Shown: positions 27,542 through 36,641, counted from the stretch's first letter. The stretch: DNA of 64,000 nucleotides from Haladaptatus sp. DYF46 (GCF_021083305.1 NZ_JAJFAY010000002.1:62001-126000); one strand, 5' to 3'. The notes: a model not told the origin generated them from the sequence alone. Made by a program: numbers and translations.

Positions 27542-27826
27542 TCATTGAATGTGGCCTTCGCGGCGGAGTTGATCCGCATCCTGATTCGTGTAACGCCACT
27601 CGATGTTGGCCTTTTCGTCCTGCCAGTCCCACGGCTCGATGAGGACGATGTCGCCCTCTTCGATCCACGTTCGGTATTTCATGCGACCGGGAATGCGGCC
27701 CATCCGTTCCTTTCCGTCGTTGCATCGGAGCTGTACGTGGTTGCCACCGTTGTGCTGGGTGACGACCGCGAACATCTCGTCTTTGTTTGGCATTCGGAGA
27801 TTCCGACGCCCTGATTCTTCACTCAC
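27542..27826 (-). CDS. eif1a: translation initiation factor 1A
   Basis: A 94-residue aIF1A with the OB fold from about residue 15 to 80. Conserved segments are [39 protein letters not shown] and [15 protein letters not shown]. The basic N-terminus and acidic tail are both present. It helps assemble the initiation complex on the small ribosomal subunit. The gene is monocistronic. Haloarchaea often carry more than one aIF1A copy. Confidence 0.95.
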   Translation of the reverse strand: MSEESGRRNLRMPNKDEMFAVVTQHNGGNHVQLRCNDGKERMGRIPGRMKYRTWIEEGDIVLIEPWDWQDEKANIEWRYTNQDADQLRREGHIQ

Positions 27827-28080
27827 AGGCGAAATACGTGACGGACACGGTTAAGTGGTAGGTGTCTTTCGATACCGTTTGTCACGCCCATCGTCGGGAC
27901 GGACGGACCTCGTATTCGGCGTGTTGGACGGGGGATCCATGCCAATCGTTCACCCACTGAAACGAGGATTATTTACTCGCGTTCGAAATCACAATTCCGC
28001 CGATATCGGCGTTATGAGGCCACTAAGACGGTTGTAAACCGTGCATAATTATACGTCTCGGGATGGCCCGTTCAAGCACG

Positions 28081-29589
28081 ATGTCAGACACTGGGCAGTC
28101 AGTCCAATCCCTGCAATCTACGCTCTCCAACCCGACAACGGCGAAAAACGTTCTTTATAACCCGTCTTCGGAGCAACTCCGCGAGTTCTCGCGTGAGTTG
28201 GAGACGACGGCCGAGTTCGGGTCCGCGTCGTACGTCAGTCGCGAACGATCGCGCAACTCGGACAGGACGAAGAACGCGGTGGACGAACAGTTCGATGCGG
28301 ACGATTTCGCTCACATCGAGGATGCGATGGCGTACGCCCGAGAACACGAGATGCTCTGTGTCGACCGCATGATGGGCCGACACGACGACCACTCCTACCG
28401 ATGCCGACTCTACGTTCCGAAGAAGTACGGTCGCATCGCGCTCGCGTGGGCGAACCTCTTCGAACCGGTCGACGGACCCGGCGAACCGGACTTCGTCACG
28501 ATTCAGGTTCCCGACTGGGACGACATCGCCATCCGGATCCTCCCCGAGGAGGGTCTGACCGCCGTCCTCGGCAGCGACTACACCGGCGAGGCGAAGAAGT
28601 CGTTCCTCCGATTGTTCATGTTCCACGCCAAGAAAAAGGGTGGCCTCGGACTGCACGCCGGCAGCAAACGGGTCACGCTTCGGGACGAAAACGACGAGCT
28701 TCGGGACGTCGGACAGGTGTTCCTCGGCCTCTCCGCGACGGGCAAATCCACGCTGACGGCTCACGGACTCTGGTTGGACGACCCCGAATCGGCGACGATG
28801 CTACAGGACGACGTGTGCGCGCTGCTCCCCGACGGGAGCGTCGCGGGCAGCGAAGGGAACGGCCTCTACGTCAAGACCATCGGTCTGGACGCCGAGGAGC
28901 AACCGGCGATGTACGACGCCGTGACCCACGAATCGGCAGTTCTCGAAAACGTGGACGTGGACGGGGACGGTACCGTCGATTTCGACAGCGACCGTCACAC
29001 CTCCAACGGACGCGCCATCATTCGCCGCGACCGACTCGCTTCGTCGAGCGACGACATCGACCTCGACGGGGTGGATCAACTGTTCTTCATCACGCGCAAC
29101 CCGACGATGCCGCCGGTTTCGAAGCTCTCCCCGGAGGAGGCCGCGGTGGCGTTCATGCTCGGCGAATCCATCGAAACCAGCGCGGGCGACCCGTCGAAAG
29201 CCGGGGAGTCCATCCGGGTCGTCGGGACCAACCCGTTCATCGTCGGGTCGAAAGGCGAAGAAGGCAACCGCTTCCGCGACCTCATCGACGACTTGGGCGT
29301 CGAATGTTACATCCTCAACACCGGCCACCTCGGCGGCAAGGATATCGGCGTCACGGAGTCGGTGACGCTCCTCCGCGAAATCGCCCGCGGGACGGTCGAA
29401 TGGACGGACGACGAGGCGACGGGTCTCACGGTTCCGAGTTCGGTCCCCGGCATCGATATCGAGGAGTTCGACGTCGCCGACAACGTCTCCGACCACGAAT
29501 CCGAGTTGGAACGACTGCGAACCGAACGGGAGGTACATTTGGACACGTTCGAGGACCTGGACGAGGACATTCGGGACGCCGTCTACTGA
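28081..29589 (+). CDS. pckA: phosphoenolpyruvate carboxykinase (ATP)
   Basis: A 502-residue enzyme from ATG 28081; an in-frame ATG at 28063 adds six residues. The kinase P-loop GLSATGKSTLTAHG lies near residues 214-227, and acidic and metal sites follow (MLQDDVCALL). The conserved FFITRNPTMPPVSKLSPEEAAVAFMLGES block is near 337-365. It decarboxylates and phosphorylates oxaloacetate to PEP for gluconeogenesis. PEP carboxylase, which runs the opposite carbon flow, is at 53,356. The upstream region has a TATA-like element (ATAATTATAC near 28045). Confidence 0.94.
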   Translation: MSDTGQSVQSLQSTLSNPTTAKNVLYNPSSEQLREFSRELETTAEFGSASYVSRERSRNSDRTKNAVDEQFDADDFAHIEDAMAYAREHEMLCVDRMMGRHDDHSYRCRLYVPKKYGRIALAWANLFEPVDGPGEPDFVTIQVPDWDDIAIRILPEEGLTAVLGSDYTGEAKKSFLRLFMFHAKKKGGLGLHAGSKRVTLRDENDELRDVGQVFLGLSATGKSTLTAHGLWLDDPESATMLQDDVCALLPDGSVAGSEGNGLYVKTIGLDAEEQPAMYDAVTHESAVLENVDVDGDGTVDFDSDRHTSNGRAIIRRDRLASSSDDIDLDGVDQLFFITRNPTMPPVSKLSPEEAAVAFMLGESIETSAGDPSKAGESIRVVGTNPFIVGSKGEEGNRFRDLIDDLGVECYILNTGHLGGKDIGVTESVTLLREIARGTVEWTDDEATGLTVPSSVPGIDIEEFDVADNVSDHESELERLRTEREVHLDTFEDLDEDIRDAVY

Positions 29590-29608
29590 CGCAAGACCGC
29601 TTTTCGAT

Positions 29609-29827
29609 TCAATTCAGCGCCTCGACTTCCCCCGTCAAGTCGCCGGGTTCGTCGACAGGGCCGTTCACGAACAGTCCATGGCCGATTATCGCGACGGCAA
29701 CGAACCCGGCACCGATGACGGACAGCGTCAGCGAAATCGTCGTCAGATAGCCGACGCCGACGCCGAGGACCATACTGGCGAGGATCCCGGCCAGCACGAG
29801 GTCGTAGTACTGCCACGTGTAAACCAT
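29609..29827 (-). CDS. small two-helix membrane protein
   Basis: A 72-residue protein from ATG 29827; a GTG at 29842 would add five residues. Two helices (about residues 7-29 and 32-55), rich in glycine and valine, lead to a short acidic tail (VDEPGDLTGEVEALN). The form is common among haloarchaeal small membrane proteins of unknown role. It lies convergent with pckA. Confidence 0.65.
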   Translation of the reverse strand: MVYTWQYYDLVLAGILASMVLGVGVGYLTTISLTLSVIGAGFVAVAIIGHGLFVNGPVDEPGDLTGEVEALN

Positions 29828-29939
29828 GCTACTAAGTAGCACCTACTTGCCTGAATAACTAGGGGTGGGTGGAACGCTCTTTTAGTATCGTCCGAAAAGT
29901 GGCAAAATAGTCGTTATGGCGTGTCCGTCGCACGGACGA

Positions 29940-30887
29940 TTACGCGCTACTGTCGGGTTGCCCGTTGTCGAGCGTCGGACCCAAAACCACGTCCTGGTCG
30001 GCGAGCGAGTCGAAGGCACCCGATGCGTACTCGTCCGCCCACGGGGTCTCCGGGTATCTGTCGTCGGGCGTGTCGTTGGGGTCGCGGAAACGCTCTTCGG
30101 GGTTGTGGCGCGACTGTTCCGCGTAGAAGTCGAAACAGACCCGAATGCTGTCGCTCTGGATTTCGTTGCCGACGTCCTTCGGGAGCGACCAGCGAACCGT
30201 CACGTACTGCGGTGTACCGTTCCCGAACGGGTCGATGGGTTCGCCGTCGGGGTACGCACCACCGACCACGTCCGGGGAGTCCCCGTCGCGGACGCCGTCG
30301 AGGAGGACGGGAACGGACCCGTACTGCGGCGTCGTCGTCTGCGTCCCTTTGAGGTCGAGCGGTTTCTGGATGTAGCGGTCGTTCCAGAGGTTACCCGACT
30401 CCGGCCCGTCACCGACGGTCGCGTTCTCGTTCTGGTCGTAGAACGAACGGAACTCCAGGTTCTCGTCCATCTCACCGTATCCGTTGGTGTCTTGCCCTTC
30501 TGCGTCCAGTTCCGGGTCGTTCTGGCCGTTCTCCTCGGAGTGGCTGAGACGGCCGCGGAACCAGACCCACGCGGGGTTGTTCACGTTCAGAATCTCGAAC
30601 CGAATCCATCCCTGGTCGCCGGGTTTGACGTCCCTGAGTTCCATGCCGAGTTCGGTGTTGTCGGTGTCTTGGGCCTCGACGACTCTGGGTTCGACGTCGT
30701 TGCCGTAGTGGTCCACTTCCCAGCCGATCTTCAGGTCGAGTTTGCCAGCCGTGAACGTCGCGCTGGTTCCTTCGTCGTCGTTCAGGAGTGCCATCGTACC
30801 CGCGCCGCCGAGTACAGCGCCAGCGCCGATACCGCCGAGGCCGAGGAGTGCTTTTCGTCGCGTCAAGTCGAACGTTTTGTCTGACAT
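29940..30887 (-). CDS. SipW-dependent-type secreted protein (TasA/camelysin-like)
   Basis: A 315-residue protein from ATG 30887 (GGAG seven bases upstream). The N-terminus TRRKALLGLGGIGAGAVLGGAG is followed by ATFTAGKLDLKIGWE, the pattern of SipW-type signal peptides and of the first strand of TasA/camelysin-like jelly-roll proteins. The mature part is acidic and beta-rich, with a PGDQGWIRFEILNVNNPAWVW strand pair typical of the group. It is likely a surface or fibre-forming protein processed by the signal peptidase at 31914. It is divergent from that operon across a palindrome-rich region. Confidence 0.8.
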   Translation of the reverse strand: MSDKTFDLTRRKALLGLGGIGAGAVLGGAGTMALLNDDEGTSATFTAGKLDLKIGWEVDHYGNDVEPRVVEAQDTDNTELGMELRDVKPGDQGWIRFEILNVNNPAWVWFRGRLSHSEENGQNDPELDAEGQDTNGYGEMDENLEFRSFYDQNENATVGDGPESGNLWNDRYIQKPLDLKGTQTTTPQYGSVPVLLDGVRDGDSPDVVGGAYPDGEPIDPFGNGTPQYVTVRWSLPKDVGNEIQSDSIRVCFDFYAEQSRHNPEERFRDPNDTPDDRYPETPWADEYASGAFDSLADQDVVLGPTLDNGQPDSSA

Positions 30888-31320
30888 TGTAAATCTCCGT
30901 TCTTCGACACCGAAATCGCCCCGATCGTGGCGTGTCGCCGTGTCGAAGACGCAACCGAAGCGAACACCTGTCACCCCGTATATATATACTCGATAGTGGT
31001 TTCATAGACGCCGTATAGCGCCCCCATATACGGTGTATAGTGGGGATTCGGAGATTCAGGGTCGATAGTTCCGTCGCCCATATACGGCGTATATGCGGGA
31101 TACAATCCGTTGTTACTCGTGAATTTCATCAAATACGACAGGAGGTGAAACCGTCTCGCGCGCCTTGGAACCGCGCGGGCGTTCACTGGACTGTTATGAA
31201 AAATGCCATAGCAACTTCATAATTATATTACAACAGTTCAAGCTATCAATTGGACACAGAGATGACAACGACGAGTAGGGGGGCCAGTGACGGAACAGAA
31301 CGAAACGGTTGGGTCCGCAC
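30888..31320. other. divergent control region of the SipW/TasA-like genes
   Basis: About 430 bases. It holds three related TATACG-type palindromic boxes (listed separately), a run of alternating TA at 30979-30988 suited to the - strand promoter, and an AT-rich TATA candidate (31218-31230) suited to the + strand operon. No gene is seen. Confidence 0.6.
31005..31099. promoter_or_regulatory. three TATACG(C/T)GTATA-type operator boxes
   Basis: CATATACGGTGTATAGTGG (about 31025-31043) and CATATACGGCGTATATG (about 31079-31095) are near-perfect palindromes, both within CCC...GGG flanks. A third, half-conserved copy ACGCCGTATAGCG is at 31008-31020. Spacing between the two full boxes is about 54 bases. 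They are probably binding sites for a regulator of the divergent secretion genes. Confidence 0.6.
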
Positions 31321-31917
31321 ATGAGCACGGCTGCCTCCGTACCGGCCCGACCCGGAGAGACGAACGAACGCGAACGAAACGGGGAATCGGACACGCTCAC
31401 ACAGGAAACCGCATTCGAGATACTCAGCTGTCGGCGACGGCGACACGTCGTTCACTACCTCCTTCAACGGGGTGAACCGACCTCGCTGCACGAACTCTCG
31501 AAACAGCTCGCGGCGTGGGAGAACGAGATTTCACCGGAAGCGGTCACGTACGAACAGCGGATGCGCGTCTACACCGCGCTTCGACAGGCCCATCTGCCGA
31601 AGATGGACGACGCTGCCATCGTCCGGTTCGACGCGAACGGCGGAACGATACGGCTCACCGACGACGCGACGAAGTTGGAAGTGTATCTGGATATCGTCCC
31701 CCACGACGGACTCCCGTGGAGCAGTTACTACCTCGGACTCTGTGGCGTCGCCGTCGGGGTTCTCACGGCGGCGCTGCTCGAACTGTTCCCGTTCAACCTC
31801 CTCCCCGGCATCGCGTGGGGCTTCGTCGTCGTGGCGCTGTTCTCCGCCTCCGCGGTCGCACACAAACGACACGACGAGCGACACCACCTCGGACAGGAGG
31901 GGAAGCCACCGATATGA
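31321..31917 (+). CDS. DUF7344-like regulator-type membrane protein
   Basis: A 198-residue protein. Residues about 25-110 (TAFEILSCRRRRHVVHYLLQRGEPTSLHELSKQLAAWENE ... LRQAHLPKMDDAAIVRFD) fit the DUF7344 winged-helix-like domain. Two membrane helices follow (about 140-160 and 163-182), with a histidine-rich cytoplasmic tail. Its stop codon overlaps the ATG of the signal peptidase gene (ATGA), so it is the first gene of that operon. It is a plausible membrane-tethered regulator of the module. Confidence 0.75.
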   Translation: MSTAASVPARPGETNERERNGESDTLTQETAFEILSCRRRRHVVHYLLQRGEPTSLHELSKQLAAWENEISPEAVTYEQRMRVYTALRQAHLPKMDDAAIVRFDANGGTIRLTDDATKLEVYLDIVPHDGLPWSSYYLGLCGVAVGVLTAALLELFPFNLLPGIAWGFVVVALFSASAVAHKRHDERHHLGQEGKPPI

Positions 31918-32531
31918 GGGCGTTCGCCACCGCCCGGAAACCGCGACGAATCGCCCGTATCGGTGGGGGAGTCGTCCTCGCCTTCGCCCTCGTCCTCACG
32001 ACCGTCGTCGTGTTCCCGCAGATGGTCGGCGCGAGCGGGAGCTACGTCGTGCTGTCGGGGAGCATGAGTCCGACGATACACGCCGGGGACGTCGTCATCT
32101 CCCGAACCGTCGAGACGGCGGACATAGAGGCTGGTGACGTCATCGTCTTCCACGATGGGGTCGTCCCTTCCGACCGGACGACCCACCGCGTCGTGAACGT
32201 GGTTCACCGCGACGACGGGGTGTTCTTCGAGACGAAGGGGGACGCGAACGAGGACCCCGATCCAAATCCCGTTCCCGCCGACGACGTTATCGGCCGCGTC
32301 TGGTTCCACGTACCGTACATCGGCCACCTCATTCTGTTCGCCCGGTCACGGATGGGTCTCCTCTCGCTGGTCATCGTTCCGTGTCTGCTCCTCGTCGTCA
32401 CGGAAGCGTACTCGCTCGTGAGCGCGGCGTTGGGCGGCGATTCGGACGGAACCAGTGAGGGGAAAAGCGAGCCTACCGAACCGAACGCGTCGACGTCCGA
32501 CGACACGGAACCCGTGGAGAAAATCGGATGA
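31914..32531 (+). CDS. signal peptidase I, SipW-like
   Basis: A 205-residue archaeal/ER-type signal peptidase. An N-terminal helix (GGGVVLAFALVLTTVVVFPQ) is followed by the nucleophile motif LSGSMSPTIHAGDVVI (Ser in GSMSPT). Next come the DRTTHRVV box, with the histidine that replaces bacterial Lys, then DDVIGRVWFHVPYIGH, and a C-terminal helix. The Ser-His type matches SipW. Overlaps of ATGA type with both neighbours tie it to the upstream regulator and the downstream small secreted protein. Confidence 0.9.
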   Translation: MRAFATARKPRRIARIGGGVVLAFALVLTTVVVFPQMVGASGSYVVLSGSMSPTIHAGDVVISRTVETADIEAGDVIVFHDGVVPSDRTTHRVVNVVHRDDGVFFETKGDANEDPDPNPVPADDVIGRVWFHVPYIGHLILFARSRMGLLSLVIVPCLLLVVTEAYSLVSAALGGDSDGTSEGKSEPTEPNASTSDDTEPVEKIG

Positions 32532-32809
32532 TACGAGGATTCGACCACAGATTCGTCGTGCTCGCGCTCGCCGCGCTCTGTCTGATGACCGCGGCGAACA
32601 CGCACGTCACGAACGGCCGATTTGCCGACAGCGAGACGGTTCGTTCGGGGGAGATCGTCGGCGCGACCGTCACGACGACAACGAACGTCAACGCGACGAG
32701 CGCGAACGAACCCGATACGAACGCGACGGTCGACCGGACGGCCACCGCGAAAACCACGACCACGGCGGGAACCACGACCGCCGTGAACACCGACACGGCG
32801 ACCGGTTAG
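32528..32809 (+). CDS. small secreted threonine-rich protein, SipW-type signal
   Basis: A 93-residue protein whose ATG overlaps the signal peptidase stop. It has a hydrophobic N-terminus (FVVLALAALCLMTAAN), then NGRFADSETVRSGEIVGATV, resembling the cleavage and first-strand region of SipW substrates. The rest is almost only Thr, Asn and Ala (TTTAGTTTAVNTDTATG), a likely O- and N-glycosylated tail. It is too short for a folded jelly roll, so it may be a minor fibre or anchor component. Assigned by context more than by sequence. Confidence 0.6.
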   Translation: MIRGFDHRFVVLALAALCLMTAANTHVTNGRFADSETVRSGEIVGATVTTTTNVNATSANEPDTNATVDRTATAKTTTTAGTTTAVNTDTATG

Positions 32810-32953
32810 GTGACAAAACCGAAACCGAGTTCCGGAACGGTGAAAACGCAGAAACCGACTTCCGATTCGGACTAACCGAGGTATCGCCAGTTAGTCGGCC
32901 GCGACGGCACGGAGTAGTGGTGTTTTACCTCGCGGTAGGCCGTATCCGAACCG

Positions 32954-33793
32954 ATGGACGACATCGCGGCCCACCTCTCGACGGTCGTCGACGAACAGCC
33001 GACGGCGGTTTCCGAACTCGACGGCGGTAAGATCGGCACCGTCTATCGAGTCGAGTTCGATGGCCGAGCGCCGCTCGTGGCCAAGACGAGCGAGACGCCC
33101 CTCTCGATCGAAGCGACCATGCTCACCCACCTCGCCGACCGCGGCCTTCCGGTTCCCGAGATCGTTCACGCGACGGACGACCTCCTCGTACTCGAACACG
33201 TGGACGGCGATTCGGCAATCTCCCCCGAAATAGAACGCGACGTCGCGGACCACCTCGCCGCCCTCCACGACGTGACCGCGCCGGCCTACGGGTTCGAGTG
33301 CGACACGCTCACCGGGTCGCTTCACCAGCCCAACCCGTGGACGGATTCGTGGGTGGACTTCTACCGCGACCAGCGGTTGACGTACGCGACGGGAGTCGCC
33401 AGCGAGGCCGGAGAACTCCCCGATTCGACGGTCGAACGGGTCGAGGCGCTCGCCGCCGACCTCGATTCGTTGCTGGTCGAACCCGAGGCACCCGCGCTGA
33501 TTCACGGCGACGTGTGGACGACGAACCTCCTCGCGTCCGACGGGGAACTCCGCGCCTTCCTCGACCCGGCGGCCTACTACGCCCACGCGGAAATCGAACT
33601 CGCGTACATGGACTGGACGGGGACCGTCGGCGACGCCTTCTTCGATCGGTACGACGAACGACGCGGCATCGATTCCGGGTTCGAATCGCGCCGCGACGCC
33701 TACGTGTGCTATCCGCTGCTCTCGCACGTCTACCACTTCGGGGAGCGGTACCTCTCCGAACTCGACGGAACGCTGGCGCGACTGGGGTACTGA
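32954..33793 (+). CDS. fructosamine-3-kinase family phosphotransferase
   Basis: A 279-residue kinase of the aminoglycoside-phosphotransferase fold. The nucleotide-side lysine is in APLVAKTSE (about residue 43). The catalytic loop is ALIHGDVWTTNLL (about 182-194), and the metal site with the family signature is FLDPAAYYAHAEIELAYM (about 204-221). The DPAxYYxHxExELA pattern is specific for fructosamine kinases, which start removal of sugar adducts from glycated amines. It is monocistronic. Confidence 0.9.
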   Translation: MDDIAAHLSTVVDEQPTAVSELDGGKIGTVYRVEFDGRAPLVAKTSETPLSIEATMLTHLADRGLPVPEIVHATDDLLVLEHVDGDSAISPEIERDVADHLAALHDVTAPAYGFECDTLTGSLHQPNPWTDSWVDFYRDQRLTYATGVASEAGELPDSTVERVEALAADLDSLLVEPEAPALIHGDVWTTNLLASDGELRAFLDPAAYYAHAEIELAYMDWTGTVGDAFFDRYDERRGIDSGFESRRDAYVCYPLLSHVYHFGERYLSELDGTLARLGY

Positions 33794-33805
33794 CGTCCTC
33801 TCGAC

Positions 33806-34456
33806 TCAGTTCATTATATCGAGAATCTCGGGCAAGCCCTCGATTTCGTACGTCGGAGAAACGGACAGGTCGTAGTCGGTGCGGTGCGGTCGGCGGATGA
33901 ACGCGGAGTCCACGCCCGCGTTGTGCGCGGCGACCACGTCGCTCTCGCTGTCGCCGACGAACAGGGCGTCCTCGACCCCGAGGTCGGCCAGCGCGAGTTC
34001 GAGGAAGTGCGGGTTCGGTTTCTTGCGGCGGATTCCCTCGACGGTCGGCGGCCTGCCGTAGTACGTTTCGAAGTGACGGCCGAGTTCGAAGTAGTCGAGC
34101 ATGAACTCCACCGTGGCTTGCTGATTGGAACTGACGAGTCCGAGCGGACGGTCGAACTCCGAAAGCGTCGCGATGTCCTCGTACGTCGTCGTCCGTCCCG
34201 CTCGAATCTCCCGGAGTTGGCTCTCCGAGGCGGCGCTGTCGCGGGCCTTCCAGAACGTCTCCGGGTCGAACCCGTACGCCTCACACACCCGCCGAAATCC
34301 GTCGGGGGTGGCGCTGTGCATCACCTCGTTCAAATGTTCGTCCGCCGGATCCACGCCGAACTCCTCGAAGGCGGAAATCGCCGCTTCGCGGAGCAACGCG
34401 AGTTTCGGCGGTTTCACGAGGACGCCGTCGTTGTCGAACAATACCGCGTCGTACAT
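33806..34456 (-). CDS. HAD-superfamily phosphatase
   Basis: A 216-residue HAD hydrolase from ATG 34456. Motif I is LFDNDGVLVKP (nucleophile Asp at 8, second Asp at 10). Motif II is GLVSSNQQ. Motif III includes RRKKPNPHFLELAL, and motif IV is FVGDSESDVVAAHNAGVDS. The helical cap between residues 15 and 90 places it with phosphoglycolate-phosphatase-like members. The substrate is unknown. It lies tail-to-tail with the fructosamine kinase; a joint role in sugar-phosphate repair is possible but unsupported. Confidence 0.88.
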   Translation of the reverse strand: MYDAVLFDNDGVLVKPPKLALLREAAISAFEEFGVDPADEHLNEVMHSATPDGFRRVCEAYGFDPETFWKARDSAASESQLREIRAGRTTTYEDIATLSEFDRPLGLVSSNQQATVEFMLDYFELGRHFETYYGRPPTVEGIRRKKPNPHFLELALADLGVEDALFVGDSESDVVAAHNAGVDSAFIRRPHRTDYDLSVSPTYEIEGLPEILDIMN

Positions 34457-34543
34457 TTGGTGAGTCTCGTCAGCGAGCGGAGGTATGTGTTCCCATTTCG
34501 AACGGCCGAAGTGAGTTTGGGCATCGAGGGCGTATTCGGGTCG

Positions 34544-34789
34544 ATGGACCCGGACTCCGACTTCTCGGACGAACAGGTGGGAAAACGCGTCGTCGCCGCC
34601 GACGGAACGCCGCTTGGAGACGTGACGGAGGTGCGAAACGGGACGCTGTACGTCGAGGTGGGCGCGGACCCGAACCCCGATACCATCGACGAACTCGGAT
34701 GGGGCGGCGTCGTCAACCAGTCGGTGCACGAGTTGCGACGACAGTTCATCGCGACCATCACCGACCACGCGATACGGTTGTCGGTGTGA
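34544..34789 (+). CDS. PRC-barrel-like small protein
   Basis: An 81-residue protein. FSDEQVGKRVVAADGTPLGDVTEVRNGTLYVEV is the typical first half of a PRC-barrel domain, and the rest is helical (NQSVHELRRQFIATITDH). Such proteins are common in haloarchaea and bind partners at membranes or in RNA processing, but no partner is visible. The start at ATG 34544 leaves about 90 bases to the divergent HAD gene. Confidence 0.75.
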   Translation: MDPDSDFSDEQVGKRVVAADGTPLGDVTEVRNGTLYVEVGADPNPDTIDELGWGGVVNQSVHELRRQFIATITDHAIRLSV

Positions 34790-35039
34790 GACCGGATGAA
34801 CGGGCCGGCGTCAGACCGATCTGACGGTCCACCGGTTCGCAAGGACTGCCGGTACCTCCGACGCACACCGAACTGCCATTTCCTCGTTTTCGACGATTTC
34901 GAAGCCTCCGCGACTGTCCTCGCCGAATCGGTACGTCACCGCTGGCGGAGACGGTTTCCCGATTTCTTCCACCTATCTACGCGGGGCGACAACCGCCGGT
35001 AATGCGAACGAAACCACGAACACCTCGGGGAGGGCACTG

Positions 35040-35957
35040 ATGTCCGGCGAGTCGGCCGTCCGTCCCGAGGAGTTCGTCAGAAACCTCCGGCGATTCCGAT
35101 ACCGGGAACTGCTGATGGCGTTCGCGACCGTCGCGGTGGTCGTCGCCGCAGTCGGCCTCTTTCCCGGGGCGGAGAACGTGACGAACGGGCTGAAGACGAA
35201 CGCGACGACGACGGACCTCGCGCTCTTCGTCGCTCTCATCGTGCTGGCCGCGATGGTCAAGGGAATGGTCGGGTTCGGGTTCGCGCTCATCGCCACGCCG
35301 CTCGCGGCGTCCGTGATGAACGTCGAAATCGCCGTCGTCGTCCTCGCCGTCCCGCCGTGGATGATAAACGTCTTCCAAGTGGGAGAGACGAACACGGGAC
35401 TAGCCTACGTTCGCCGCGAGTGGTCGCTCATCGGCCTCGCGCTGGTCGGCAGCGTCGCAGGGGTGTTCTTCTTCTCCGCGTTCAAAACCAGCGCGTTAGT
35501 GACGTTCCTTATCGGCGTCGTCCTGTTCGGCTACGTCCTGTTTCAACTCGGCAAGGGGTTCGTCTCCGTCGAAGGGACGCACAACCCCGTCGCCCTCGGC
35601 ATCGTCGGTCTCTTGGAGGGTTTCCTCCTCGGCGCGGCCAACCTCGGACCGCTCCTCCCGACCTACCTCCACACGTTCGAGCGGGACAAAGAACGCTACG
35701 TCGGCGGCCTCTCGATGGTTCTCGGTCTGGTGTTCACGGCGAAAATCGTCCAGATGTTGGCGACCGGCGTCATGACGACGTATCACCTTTGGTTGGGTTC
35801 GGCGCTCGCCGTCGTCACCCTCGTCGGCCTGTTCGCCGGAACTTACCTCCGGCGCGTCGAAATCGACGAGCGCAAGTTCAACTGGTTGGTCGTCACCATC
35901 CTCCTCGTCATCTCGCTGAAAATCTTCTCGAAGACGGTTCCGGCGCTGTTCCTCTGA
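35040..35957 (+). CDS. TauE/SafE-family sulfite/anion exporter
   Basis: A 305-residue membrane protein with about eight to nine helices. The first repeat carries MVKGMVGFGFALIATPLAASVM (residues about 79-100) and the second GLLEGFLLGAANLGPLLPTYLH (about 193-214). This is the paired GxxGxGG-like signature of TauE/SafE transporters, which move sulfite, sulfoacetate or related anions. It starts on an ATG right after a short leader and has no operon partners. Confidence 0.88.
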   Translation: MSGESAVRPEEFVRNLRRFRYRELLMAFATVAVVVAAVGLFPGAENVTNGLKTNATTTDLALFVALIVLAAMVKGMVGFGFALIATPLAASVMNVEIAVVVLAVPPWMINVFQVGETNTGLAYVRREWSLIGLALVGSVAGVFFFSAFKTSALVTFLIGVVLFGYVLFQLGKGFVSVEGTHNPVALGIVGLLEGFLLGAANLGPLLPTYLHTFERDKERYVGGLSMVLGLVFTAKIVQMLATGVMTTYHLWLGSALAVVTLVGLFAGTYLRRVEIDERKFNWLVVTILLVISLKIFSKTVPALFL

Positions 35958-35961
35958 GGAT

Positions 35962-36273
35962 TCACCGCACCGAAGCGACACGCCACTCGTCGTCCGTGAT
36001 TCGCTGTTCGGCGATGGTTTCGCCGTCGCCCAACACGCGGACGGAAAACCCCTCTCCGTTCCGCTCCGTTTGGAGTCGAACCGTCCGCACGTCCGCCTCG
36101 ACTTCGGTTCGTCGTTCATCCGGGGACCAGTCGTCGCGGATGGCCGTCAATCCGAAATCGCCGTACGAGAGACGGGTCGATTCCTCGATGGTGCCGTCGG
36201 CGCGAACCTCCGCGATGATACCCTCGCTGCTCTCGCTTTCCCGAACGAGGAGCGTGTAGGTCGTTCGTGACAC
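35962..36273 (-). CDS. conserved haloarchaeal small protein, unknown function
   Basis: A 103-residue acidic beta-rich protein (TTYTLLVRESESSEGIIAEV at the N-terminus, a DDEWRVASVR end) with no cysteine, signal or helix pair. Composition and codon use are those of a real gene, and it lies convergent with the TauE gene. I recognise no named family. Confidence 0.6.
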   Translation of the reverse strand: MSRTTYTLLVRESESSEGIIAEVRADGTIEESTRLSYGDFGLTAIRDDWSPDERRTEVEADVRTVRLQTERNGEGFSVRVLGDGETIAEQRITDDEWRVASVR

Positions 36274-36329
36274 GGGCGGACCTTGGCACGCTTCGATTAT
36301 GCCCGCCGGGGTTGCATACGCAGGGCGTT

Positions 36330-36641
36330 TTATTCCACCCGTTCGAGGACGATACCGTCCTCGAACCCGCCGCGCTCTGTCGCTTTCTCGGCCCGAAGGC
36401 GTTCCAGTTCGTCGCGGGAGACGCCCTTGCGATCGGCCAGCGCGTACACGACTTCGAGCACGTCTGCTAATTCCATCACGTCACCCGATTCGTGGACTTC
36501 GGCGACTTCCTCGTCCAACTTCTCGGCGAGGCGTCGTTCGTACTCGTCCGAGTCTGCGGTGTGTGTTACCGCCGTTTCGTCGTTCTCCTCGATGATTTCG
36601 GGGATGGCGTCGCGGACCAACTTGTCGTACGTTCGAGCCAT
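36330..36641 (-). CDS. MazG/HisE-like nucleotide pyrophosphohydrolase
   Basis: A 103-residue all-alpha NTP-PPase. LVRDAIPEII near the N-terminus is followed by the metal motif EKLDEEVAEVHES (ExxE, about residues 40-52) and ELADVLEVVYAL (ExxD, about 57-68). It is close to phosphoribosyl-ATP pyrophosphohydrolase-like housecleaning enzymes but stands apart from his genes. It probably hydrolyses a damaged or non-canonical nucleotide. Confidence 0.85.
   Translation of the reverse strand: MARTYDKLVRDAIPEIIEENDETAVTHTADSDEYERRLAEKLDEEVAEVHESGDVMELADVLEVVYALADRKGVSRDELERLRAEKATERGGFEDGIVLERVE

Noticed and set aside
33884..34543. Extending the PRC-barrel gene upstream over the HAD gene, since the frame is open
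   Set aside because: The - strand HAD protein has all four motifs; the conserved PRC part begins just after ATG 34544.
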